Shown one piece after another: positions 13,946-20,932 of a stretch of DNA of 21,480 bases (position 1 is its first letter; every line of letters starts with the position of its first letter). The notes beneath the pieces were generated by a model that made no database searches, was not told where the DNA came from, and saw only the letters and a program-made list of their open reading frames with translations. Made by a program: the position numbers and the translations under genes. Origin of the DNA: Acidobacteriaceae bacterium (lineage in GTDB: Bacteria; Acidobacteriota; Terriglobia; Terriglobales; Acidobacteriaceae); contig JASIJX010000546.1 of assembly GCA_030049955.1 (NCBI GenBank), positions 1 through 21,480 on the forward strand. The letters are read 5' to 3'.

Positions 13946-15712
13946 TCAGCTCGCGTAAGCCTCTTCCTCTACCTTAATCTTTTTTTTATCCACCATCTGG
14001 CCCGGGTAGTATGCGTTGCGCGTGTACTGCCGTACCATGCGGTCGGTGTTAAAGTACGAGCCGTTATAAGCAATGGTTGTGCGCATCAGCCGCGCCCACT
14101 TCTCAGGCGATTCGCGATACAGCGGCGCCACGGCCGATTCCAGCTTGCGGTAGAGAGACTCGGCTTCCTCGGCATCGTTGGCGCCGTCTTCAATTGCCCA
14201 TCCGGTCACGCCTTCGATACATCCCTCGATCCACCAGCCGTCGAGAATCGAAAGACTAGGCACGCCGTTCAGCGCGGCCTTCATGCCGCTGGTGCCCGAA
14301 GCCTCGTAAGGCCGCCGCGGCGTATTCACCCAGACATCCACGCCCGACGTGAGCATCGCACCCAGGTCCCAGGCGTAGTTTTCGAGATATACGATGCGCA
14401 GGGAGTCGTTCGAAAGGCGATTGGCGTTGTCCACCACGCGGCGGATCAGCGCCTTGCCCGGCTCATCCTGCGGGTGTGCTTTGCCGGCGTACAGAATCTG
14501 CAACCCTCCGGCCGCTGCCGCAATCGCCTTCAGCCGCTCCGGATCGGTAAACAACAGGTCGGCGCGCTTGTAGGTGGCCGCGCGGCGCGCGAATCCCAGC
14601 GTCAGCACTTTTGGGTTCAGCACCAGCCCGGTCCGCGAAGCGACCTCAGCCAGCAGTTCTTCCTTGGCGCGCCCATGCGCGGCCAGAATCTTGCCCTCAG
14701 GCAGATCAATCAGATTGCGCAGGTAAAGATTGTCGCGGCGCCATGCCGGCACCTGCTCGTCAAATAACTGCTGGATCGGTCCGCAAGTCCACGTGGGCGC
14801 ATGCACGCCGTTGGTGATCGAATCGATGTTGAAGTCCGGGAACATGCTGCGCGAAACGCGCCCGTGCTGCAGCGCGACGCCGTTACAGTAGCGCGAGAAG
14901 CGCAGCGCCAGCAGCGTCATGTTCAAAAGCCCGTCGCGGAAGCACCCCAGCCGCTCAAGCCGTCCCGTGCGGTCGCCTCCAAGGATGCGGATCGACTGCT
15001 CCGTAGAAAAGCGATCATGCCCGGCCGGAACCGGCGTGTGTGTTGTAAACACGCATTTGCGGCGCACCTGCTCGATGTCGTACTCGGTGGCCGCGTTCAG
15101 CGGGCCGCCGCCAAGCTGGCTTTCAAGCAGCGCCAGCGTCAGCAGCGCCGCGTGACCCTCGTTCATGTGGAACACGTTCACCTGCAGGCCCAGCGCATGG
15201 GCCATGCGCACGCCGCCCATCCCAAGCACAACCTCCTGCTGTAGCCGGTAATTCGTATCGCCGCCATACAGATGGTCAGTCAGCCCGCGGTCCCAGCCCG
15301 AATTCTGCTCAAGATCGGTATCGAGCAGATAAATCGGCACCACGTGGCCAAAACGGCCTTCCAGGTCATAGCGCCAGCAGCGAACCGTCACCACCCGGTC
15401 TTCAATTGAAACCGTGACCCGCGCCGGCTCTTCGGTGCAGAAATCCGCCGGGTTCCACGGCTGCACCTCTTCGCTCTGAGCGCCGCTTAGATCAAGATGT
15501 TGATGGAAATAGCCCTTGCGATGAAGAAGCGTGAAGGCGACTGTGGGAACGCCCAGGTCGGCGGTTGAGCGCAGTGTGTCTCCTGCCAGAACGCCAAGCC
15601 CGCCCGAATATGTGGGCATCAACGGATGGATGGCGATTTCCATCGAGAAGTAAGCGACTTGTCCGGAGGCAGGGAAGGATTCGTAGGAAATAGGCTTGAC
15701 TGACTGTTCCAT
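13946..15712 (-). CDS. glgP: Alpha-glucan (glycogen/maltodextrin) phosphorylase, short form
   Basis: 588 residues from ATG 15712 (MEQSVKPISYES); the frame is open 37 codons further, but that part lacks family features. The GT35 enzyme releases glucose 1-phosphate from alpha-1,4-glucans using pyridoxal phosphate. Seen motifs: YFSMEIAIHPLMPTYSGGLGVLAGDTLRS near the N terminus, HMNEGHAAL, CVFTTHTPVPAGHDRF, ITNGVHAPTW, and the PLP site EASGTSGMKAALNG with Lys478. It belongs to the shorter (about 550-700 residue) group often found in bacteria rather than the 800-residue muscle-like group. It follows galK on the same strand after 280 bases. A weak AAAGAT is the only RBS-like feature, so the exact start is less certain than the identity. 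Confidence 0.94.
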   Translation of the reverse strand: MEQSVKPISYESFPASGQVAYFSMEIAIHPLMPTYSGGLGVLAGDTLRSTADLGVPTVAFTLLHRKGYFHQHLDLSGAQSEEVQPWNPADFCTEEPARVTVSIEDRVVTVRCWRYDLEGRFGHVVPIYLLDTDLEQNSGWDRGLTDHLYGGDTNYRLQQEVVLGMGGVRMAHALGLQVNVFHMNEGHAALLTLALLESQLGGGPLNAATEYDIEQVRRKCVFTTHTPVPAGHDRFSTEQSIRILGGDRTGRLERLGCFRDGLLNMTLLALRFSRYCNGVALQHGRVSRSMFPDFNIDSITNGVHAPTWTCGPIQQLFDEQVPAWRRDNLYLRNLIDLPEGKILAAHGRAKEELLAEVASRTGLVLNPKVLTLGFARRAATYKRADLLFTDPERLKAIAAAAGGLQILYAGKAHPQDEPGKALIRRVVDNANRLSNDSLRIVYLENYAWDLGAMLTSGVDVWVNTPRRPYEASGTSGMKAALNGVPSLSILDGWWIEGCIEGVTGWAIEDGANDAEEAESLYRKLESAVAPLYRESPEKWARLMRTTIAYNGSYFNTDRMVRQYTRNAYYPGQMVDKKKIKVEEEAYAS

Positions 15713-15822
15713 ATCTTTGGTTCTCTGCAGCTTCCACCCTGTGAACGGCCGGCAAAAATCGCCAGTCGCAAGTCCGGGCGTAAAGGCACGGTTGCTTGAG
15801 GCCCTCTTCTGGGCGAAAAACA

Positions 15823-15850
15823 CTCAAGTTTAGCAGCCTCAAGTTTAGCA
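15823..15850. repeat. 13-nt direct repeat, two copies with 15-nt period
   Basis: CTCAAGTTTAGCA occurs at 15823-15835 and again at 15838-15850, separated by GC. The copies are identical. They sit in the gap between galK and the phosphorylase gene, about 110-140 bases upstream of the phosphorylase start. Confidence 0.85.
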
Positions 15851-15869
15851 AGGAAATCCTCTCGTCGAC

Positions 15870-15945
15870 CGCATTCCGACCGGCGGAAACGTGGCCCTTT
15901 GGTGGGATGCAAAATCAAGGCTTTCCGCATTCGATCCGGCGGAAA
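15870..15945. repeat. Imperfect 20-nt direct repeat, two copies
   Basis: CGCATTCCGACCGGCGGAAA begins at 15870, and a near copy CGCATTCGATCCGGCGGAAA begins at 15926, a 56-base period. The two differ at three positions. Both lie between galK and the phosphorylase gene. Confidence 0.7.
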
Positions 15946-15964
15946 AACGGTGAAGCTTATTCAA

Positions 15965-15986
15965 TTTCCCAACTGCTTTCCCAACT
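15965..15986. repeat. 10-nt direct repeat, two copies with 12-nt period
   Basis: TTTCCCAACT is found at 15965-15974 and again at 15977-15986, immediately downstream (on the minus strand) of the galK stop. Confidence 0.8.
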
Positions 15987-15992
15987 ACCTTT

Positions 15993-17147
15993 TCAGTCAA
16001 TCTGATGCGCGCCGCAGGAGGCGTGGCAAATGTGAATTTCCGGCAAAATTTCAAATCTGGCTGTGTATCGCCGTCCCAATTCCTGTGCAAAAGACTGGGC
16101 ATCCTTCTGTTCCACCAGGTTCACCGTGCATCCGCCAAAGCCGCCGCCGGTAAGCCGCGCGCCAATCAACCCCGGCAGGCCCTGCGCAAACTCGACCATC
16201 ACATCGGCCTCCACGCAGCTTCCTTCAAAATCCTGGCTGTAGCTGCGATGCGCCTCGGCCATCAGCCGGCCCAGTTCCTTCATATCGCCGCGCAGCAGCG
16301 CCTCGCTGGCTGCAACGGTGCGCAGGTTTTCGCTGATTACGTGCCGCGCGCGCATCAGCGACTTCGGCGCCATCTCGTTGCCCCACTTGTCCAGGTCATC
16401 GAGCGTAGCGTCGCGCAGAAATGGCACATTCTTGCGATGACTGTCGATCACCGCGCACGCGGCTTCTGACTCCGCACGCCGTGTTTTGTAATCCCCGCCG
16501 GCCACCGAGTGCTTCACCATGGTGTTGGCAATCACCAGCGCCACGTGATCCGGAATCGGCGCGAGCTTGAAGCTCAGATCGCGGCAATCAAGCAGCAGCG
16601 CGTGGTTCTCCTTGCCGTTCGCGGAGATGAACTGGTCCATAATGCCGCAGTTGGCGCCCACGAACTCGTTCTCTGCGCGCTGGCACAGCCGCGCCAGTTT
16701 GGGCCCCGGATAGCTTGCCCCGTCCAGCGAGAGCACAGCAAGAGCTGTTGCCACTTCAATTGCAGCCGAGCTCGAAAGGCCCGATCCCAGTGGCACATCG
16801 CCCCAGATCGTCAGGCTGAAACCGGGTATCTTGTGACCCTCGCCTGAGAGGATCGAGACCACGCCCAACGGATAATCGCTCCAGTGGCCGCTGCCCTTCT
16901 TCGGCAGCGCTGAGCCGTCAAAACTCTTTTCCTCGCCGTAATTTTCTGAGTAGATGACAATCTTGCCATCGGTGCGCGGCGAAATCGCGGCCAGCGTGGC
17001 AAAGTTGATTGCCGCCGGCATCACGAATCCTTCGGCATAGTCCGTATGCTCGCCGATTAGGTTCACGCGGCCCGGGGCCACGAACATCTTGGGCTCGGCC
17101 ATAAAGCGGCCGCGGTGCATTGTGCGCAGTTTTGCAGGATCATGCAT
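15993..17147 (-). CDS. galK: Galactokinase
   Basis: 384 residues from ATG 17147; ATGs at 17120 and 17102 are also in frame, and none has a strong RBS (AAAGGAA lies about 12 bases before the first). The GHMP kinase phosphorylates alpha-D-galactose to galactose 1-phosphate, the entry to the Leloir pathway. Motifs: APGRVNLIGEHTDY (24-37) with the sugar-binding Glu-His-x-Asp, phosphate-binding PLGSGLSSSAA (119-129), NCGIMDQF with the likely catalytic Asp171, and the third GHMP motif TGGGFGGC (333-340). Length is normal. No galT or galE is adjacent. A LacI/GalR-like palindrome lies 66 bp upstream, and the phosphorylase gene follows downstream. Confidence 0.95.
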   Translation of the reverse strand: MHDPAKLRTMHRGRFMAEPKMFVAPGRVNLIGEHTDYAEGFVMPAAINFATLAAISPRTDGKIVIYSENYGEEKSFDGSALPKKGSGHWSDYPLGVVSILSGEGHKIPGFSLTIWGDVPLGSGLSSSAAIEVATALAVLSLDGASYPGPKLARLCQRAENEFVGANCGIMDQFISANGKENHALLLDCRDLSFKLAPIPDHVALVIANTMVKHSVAGGDYKTRRAESEAACAVIDSHRKNVPFLRDATLDDLDKWGNEMAPKSLMRARHVISENLRTVAASEALLRGDMKELGRLMAEAHRSYSQDFEGSCVEADVMVEFAQGLPGLIGARLTGGGFGGCTVNLVEQKDAQSFAQELGRRYTARFEILPEIHICHASCGAHQID

Positions 17148-17213
17148 GTCGGAAGAAAATTCCTTTCTTTATTTGAGCAAGTTAGCACCTGGGCAGACCG
17201 GCACCGGAAGTAC

Positions 17214-17227
17214 TGAGAACGTTTACA
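17214..17227. promoter_or_regulatory. Candidate LacI/GalR-family operator upstream of galK
   Basis: Read on the minus strand, TGTAAACGTTCTCA matches 12 of 14 positions of the perfect palindrome TGTAAACGTTTACA, which has the central CG and T-rich/A-rich flanks typical of LacI/GalR-family operators. It lies 66 bp upstream of the galK start, where a repressor could act, and just after the decarboxylase stop. No such regulator gene is in the window. The pattern is seen; its function is inferred. Confidence 0.4.
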
Positions 17228-17249
17228 GCCGAAAACCAAGTTGTACTCC

Positions 17250-18641
17250 TCAAGATGCGCGATTGCCAACAACTTCGTCGCAGGCTTGTGAAAGGTGGTT
17301 CCAAATTTCGGGAAGCCAGGCCTGGTGCTCGGGTTTCATCAGCACGGATCGCATACACTTTATGACTCCGCTCCTTTTTGCGTCACGATCTCGCCGTCCA
17401 AGCCAGGACCTCGGCAATTGTACAAGAGCCAGATGCAGCCCCCGTCTCGCGCACGCGTCAAAGACCTCCTGTGCGTGTTGATTAGCCTCTCGTGCACTGG
17501 GACCACGTAGTCCCCAAACGACGATATCTAGCTCCGGTTTGCCGGCCGCGAGCGGCACAAAACGCTGGTCGGCGCGCAATCTGCGATCGAGTTCCAGCGC
17601 TGCCGCCCGTCCCTGCGCAAGGCCGCGCGCAAACTCCCCGCAGGGAACAAGCGGCAATAGCCGCTGTGTAGCCCACAGCGCCACAGCAGCCGCCCCGGCG
17701 CGTGAACACTCCAGGCTGATTTCGCCCAGATGCAATTCCTTCGAAGTGAAATACGTGTATGGCGAATCGTGCTTGTAAAAACGGCCCACGCGCGGGTCGC
17801 GAAAGAGCACGCAACCGCATCCGTAGGGCTGCAGCCCGTGCTTGTGCGGATCGATGACAACCGAGTCCGCCTGCCCGATCGCTGCATAGGCACGCCGCGC
17901 CTCCTCATCGAGCGCCTCAGGGATCAGAACAAAATATCCCCCGTACGCCGCATCCACATGCACCCTAAACCCATACCGCTCGCGCAGCGCCAGAATCTGG
18001 TCCAGCGGATCAACCGCGCCGATCGCCGTCGTTCCCAGCGTAACCACCACCGCGCCGACATCTCCCTTGCGCAGCTCCCTTTCGAGCGCATTTAAGTCCA
18101 TCCGCCCGCGGGCATCTGCCGTGATGCCTTCATATTCCAACTTGAGCACGCCTGAAATGCGCTGGTGCGTGTAGTGCGCCTGCGCAGAACCGACAATCCT
18201 CTTGCCCTGTGCCACCTGCCCGGAAATCCAAAGCGCCTCCAGGTTTGCCAGCGTGCCGCTCGAAGTCAGATGACCCAGAAATTTTTTCCAGCCGAACATC
18301 CCGGCGATCTCGCCGACCGCTTCCATCTCCATTTCGGAGCTGGCCCGGCCGCCGTCGCGCGCGTGGTTGTTGGGGTTGATCTTCATCGCCAGCGCATAGG
18401 CGGCCCGCGCCACCGGGTGCGGCGGCTTGAGCATCTGGCCGGCATAGAGAGGATGGAAGTAGGGGTAGTTGTCGCCCAGCCGGTGGGCCGTCTCTGCCAA
18501 AACGTGCTCTGCGGCTGCCCGGTCGAATTCCCTGCCCAAACCTCGGTCAAGGCCCGGTGCGCACTCCGGCAAAGCCGAAAACTCCGCCTCCAGCAGATCG
18601 TCCGCGCGGCTCAAAAGCGAGGGAACCGGATCCTGAGGCAT
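17250..18641 (-). CDS. PLP-dependent group II (aromatic/diaminobutyrate-type) amino acid decarboxylase
   Basis: 463 residues from ATG 18641; there is no clear Shine-Dalgarno. It is a fold-type I pyridoxal phosphate enzyme. The landmarks are DNYPYFHPLYAGQMLKPPHP near the N terminus, TSSGTLANLEAL (phosphate-binding region), SAQAHYTHQR with the ring-stacking His, VVTLGTTAIGAVDPLDQI, HVDAAYGGYF with the cofactor Asp, and DPHKHGLQPYGCG with the Schiff-base Lys267. This order marks the group II decarboxylases (glutamate, tyrosine, aromatic amino acid, L-2,4-diaminobutyrate). The substrate cannot be set from sequence. No antiporter or biosynthetic partner sits beside it, and galK follows 102 bases downstream. 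Annotation as an aspartate aminotransferase-family protein would be equally common. All key residues appear intact. Confidence 0.88.
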   Translation of the reverse strand: MPQDPVPSLLSRADDLLEAEFSALPECAPGLDRGLGREFDRAAAEHVLAETAHRLGDNYPYFHPLYAGQMLKPPHPVARAAYALAMKINPNNHARDGGRASSEMEMEAVGEIAGMFGWKKFLGHLTSSGTLANLEALWISGQVAQGKRIVGSAQAHYTHQRISGVLKLEYEGITADARGRMDLNALERELRKGDVGAVVVTLGTTAIGAVDPLDQILALRERYGFRVHVDAAYGGYFVLIPEALDEEARRAYAAIGQADSVVIDPHKHGLQPYGCGCVLFRDPRVGRFYKHDSPYTYFTSKELHLGEISLECSRAGAAAVALWATQRLLPLVPCGEFARGLAQGRAAALELDRRLRADQRFVPLAAGKPELDIVVWGLRGPSAREANQHAQEVFDACARRGLHLALVQLPRSWLGRRDRDAKRSGVIKCMRSVLMKPEHQAWLPEIWNHLSQACDEVVGNRAS

Positions 18642-18764
18642 GGCAAAAACCGACCGTGAGACGGGCTTATTGGTGCCTTAAACCATCGCAGATCAGTAAC
18701 TTCCGCCCACAAAAGCCCATCGAGAGACTAGGCAAAACTTTCCTATGGTTATTTTAGACGTAAA

Positions 18765-18773
18765 TGATAGAAT
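18765..18773 (+). promoter_or_regulatory. Extended -10 promoter for the cold-shock gene
   Basis: TGA-TAGAAT (TGn at 18765-18767, hexamer 18768-18773) is an extended -10 element in an AT-rich patch; no standard -35 is visible, which such promoters can tolerate. Transcription would start near 18780 and give a leader of about 108 bases. Confidence 0.5.
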
Positions 18774-18796
18774 AGTGTCAGCGTTAGAACCGAACC

Positions 18797-18817
18797 GGGC
18801 GTGAGCAGTGCTCGCCC
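18797..18817 (+). promoter_or_regulatory. Leader hairpin of the cold-shock mRNA
   Basis: GGGCG (18797-18801) pairs with CGCCC (18813-18817) and AGC (18804-18806) with GCT (18810-18812), leaving a two-base bulge and a three-base loop. It lies close to the predicted 5' end of the cold-shock transcript. Long structured leaders are common in cspA-type genes; a regulatory role here is inferred. Confidence 0.4.
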
Positions 18818-18888
18818 AACCAAGCAAGATTCTGCCAGTGGTCGCTCCGATTCATCCAGCGCAATTCAATCCAGGAAATTCGAGACAA

Positions 18889-19089
18889 ATGGAACAAGGT
18901 ACTGTGAAGTGGTTCAATGACGCGAAGGGCTTCGGCTTTATCTCGCGCCAGAACGGCGAGGATGTCTTCGTGCATTACTCCGCGATCAACACCAGCGGGT
19001 TCAAGAGCTTGCAGGAAGGCCAGGCGGTGCAGTTCAACGTTGTGAAGGGGCCCAAGGGCTGGCAAGCTGCCGACGTGCAGCCGCTGTAA
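18889..19089 (+). CDS. Cold-shock domain protein (CspA family)
   Basis: 66 residues from ATG 18889 ([18 protein letters not shown]); the frame is open upstream to 18808, but family proteins begin exactly here. It is a five-stranded OB-fold single-stranded nucleic-acid binder acting as an RNA chaperone. RNP1 is KGFGFI (14-19) and RNP2 is VFVHY (28-32). Length is standard (65-70 residues). The leader of about 108 bases from an extended -10 promoter, with a hairpin near its start, fits the usual post-transcriptional control of csp genes, and a hairpin follows the stop. It is transcribed divergently from the decarboxylase. Whether it is cold-induced cannot be told; several paralogues per genome are common. 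Confidence 0.97.
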   Translation: MEQGTVKWFNDAKGFGFISRQNGEDVFVHYSAINTSGFKSLQEGQAVQFNVVKGPKGWQAADVQPL

Positions 19090-19117
19090 GCTCTGACTGC
19101 AGAATCGATCAACCAGG

Positions 19118-19145
19118 TTAGGGCTGGGGTAACTCCCGGCCCTAA
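19118..19145 (+). terminator. Hairpin terminator candidate after the cold-shock gene
   Basis: TTAGGGCTGGG (19118-19128) pairs with CCCGGCCCTAA (19135-19145), eleven pairs with one T-G wobble, around the loop GTAACT. The downstream sequence TACGTTTCCC has only a short T run, so it is a good stem with a weak tail. It begins 28 bases after the stop codon. Confidence 0.55.
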
Positions 19146-19272
19146 TACGTTTCCCGGCTTCTGCGCATGAGGCTTCTCTCGCCTCCGTTTTGGTGCGCTC
19201 CTACTTAGCCGCTCTGGCAGTTCAAGCTGGCAATTGAGCTCTTTGTCCTGCCGCGTGGCAGCGCAGAGAGCC

Positions 19273-20727
19273 ATGCATCTTTTCCTGGATCATATGCCTG
19301 CAATATTGACTCGAGAAAAACCCGGGGTCCAGTCCTCACCCCTGAAATCAGAGTGCCTGAAATCAGAGTGGTGGACTCGTCAGCTTGCAGCGCCCCTCAT
19401 CGCCGCAGCAGCCGTGCGCTTGGCGCTGCTGTCTGCTTCCCTGCTGCGTTCCGGTGTGGGCATCCTCAGCGGCTCTGACACGTTGAGCTATCAGGTCCCG
19501 GGCCGCAACCTTCTGCTTCATGGTCGATTCTTTGCAGATGGCGTTCCCGACCTGGTGCGGACCCCCGGCTATGCGCTGTTCCTGGCATTAACCGGCATGG
19601 CTGGGACTTCGGTCACGATAGCGGCCCATGTAGCCGTCTCTCTCCTCTACGTGCTGCTGGTCTGGAAGCTCGCGCGCACTGTTACCGCGAATGACCGGAT
19701 TGCCATCGTCGCAGCCTGGATTGTCGCATTTGAGCCAATCGCGCTGGCAAACTCCTTCGTGTTGATGTCGGACACCCTCTTCGTCGTCCTGCTGGTTCTC
19801 GCTCTCGAGCGGCTTGCCGTCTTCCTCCGTACCCGCAGAATGAGCACTCTGGTGATGGCCGGGGTCTCACTTACTGTTGCAACGTTTGTCCGCCCGATCA
19901 CGTATTATTTGCCCGTTGCCCTGGCGATCGGTCTTTTTGTGGTTCTGGCGCGGGTTCCCGGACTGCGCGTAAAGGCGCCGGCAGTACTGCTGCTTACAGT
20001 TCTCCCATGGGTCGCTGCGTGGCAGTTGCGCAACCGCATCGAGACCGGCTACTGGGGGTTTTGCAGCATCACTGAGGTCAACCTCTACTACCACGATAAT
20101 GCCTACATCGCTGCCAAACTCCAGCACCGGGACTTCCAGGCCGTGCAAAAAGACCTGGGCTACACGGCCTTCCAGGACCACACCGGTCAGAGCTATCTCT
20201 ATCCTTTCTTTCTGGAGAAGCATCCCTCTCTCGCCGGCTCAGACCAGGGGACACGCTTGGCCTTCATGCACGACGAGGCAGTGAGGACCATCCGGTCGCA
20301 CCTGAAGATTTATCTTCGCCTGTGCTTCGATACTTTCTTAAAGGTGACCTTCGATCCGGACGCCGGGCAATTTGATGAGTACCTCGCCATTCGGCAGCAG
20401 GAGAACAACCACGATCTGCTCAATAAAGGAATGGTGCGTTCGGCAATCGCGCGGCTGAAGCAATATCCCAGAACCGCCGTCGAAAAGATGCTTTTTGAGG
20501 TTTACCTGCTCGGCCTTTACTTCTTTGCCGTGCGGGGCTTAATCCGCAATGGCATGGAGCGGGATACGTTTTGGCTTCTTTGCGGTATGTTGGCCTATTT
20601 CTCAATCGTTACGGTTCTCGGAGGGGGAAACGGCTCGGATGCTCGATACCGGTTCCCGGTCATGCCCATCGTCTGCCTCCTGGCTGCAACAGGGATCGTC
20701 GGCCGGCGAAAGATTGCAGAGGAATAG
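19273..20727 (+). CDS. Multi-pass membrane protein, GT-C glycosyltransferase-like (PMT/ArnT type)
   Basis: 484 residues if started at ATG 19273, with GAGAG nearby upstream; TTG 19234 and ATG 19294 are alternatives. About nine to eleven hydrophobic segments are visible. The first large loop after segment 1 carries SGSDTLSYQVPGRNLLLHGRF and then RTPGYALFLAL, the layout of GT39/GT83-like (PMT_2, ArnT-like) lipid-linked sugar transferases, where the loop Asp (Asp69) is the likely catalytic base. A further FEPIALANS motif and a long hydrophilic stretch (residues about 265-400) follow, before the last segments. Residues 24-32 contain a duplicated LKSE from a 15-nt DNA duplication. It probably uses a polyprenyl-phosphate sugar to modify a surface molecule; donor and acceptor are unknown. 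The next gene may belong to the same pathway. Confidence 0.75.
   Translation: MHLFLDHMPAILTREKPGVQSSPLKSECLKSEWWTRQLAAPLIAAAAVRLALLSASLLRSGVGILSGSDTLSYQVPGRNLLLHGRFFADGVPDLVRTPGYALFLALTGMAGTSVTIAAHVAVSLLYVLLVWKLARTVTANDRIAIVAAWIVAFEPIALANSFVLMSDTLFVVLLVLALERLAVFLRTRRMSTLVMAGVSLTVATFVRPITYYLPVALAIGLFVVLARVPGLRVKAPAVLLLTVLPWVAAWQLRNRIETGYWGFCSITEVNLYYHDNAYIAAKLQHRDFQAVQKDLGYTAFQDHTGQSYLYPFFLEKHPSLAGSDQGTRLAFMHDEAVRTIRSHLKIYLRLCFDTFLKVTFDPDAGQFDEYLAIRQQENNHDLLNKGMVRSAIARLKQYPRTAVEKMLFEVYLLGLYFFAVRGLIRNGMERDTFWLLCGMLAYFSIVTVLGGGNGSDARYRFPVMPIVCLLAATGIVGRRKIAEE
19341..19370. repeat. Exact 15-nt tandem duplication, in frame
   Basis: CCTGAAATCAGAGTG (19341-19355) is repeated without a gap or mismatch at 19356-19370, within the N-terminal coding part of the membrane protein gene. 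It adds a five-residue unit around LKSE. Confidence 0.9.
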
Positions 20728-20859
20728 CAGCGGGGTTGTATCTGTCCCGAGTCGCGCACCCGGCCAGCATCTTCAGATTTCCTATATATTTTAAGAGAAC
20801 CCAATTCACATTACCTGTCGCGGCGCCCATGATCGCCGATAAACCAGGAAAACATTCTT

Positions 20860-20873
20860 CCGGGAAATCCCGG
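20860..20873. repeat. Short inverted repeat upstream of the FAD oxidoreductase gene
   Basis: CCGGG (20860-20864) and CCCGG (20869-20873) pair around AAAT. It lies 59 bases before the ATG in a 205-base gap that also holds an AT-rich promoter-like patch (TATATATTTTAA at about 20783-20794). No T-tract follows, so it could be an operator or an attenuating leader structure. Confidence 0.35.
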
Positions 20874-20932
20874 GTACTCATGCCCGTAACTTTGTCATCG
20901 GCCCTGAAGTGCCGGCAATTGAGGTGCAGTAA

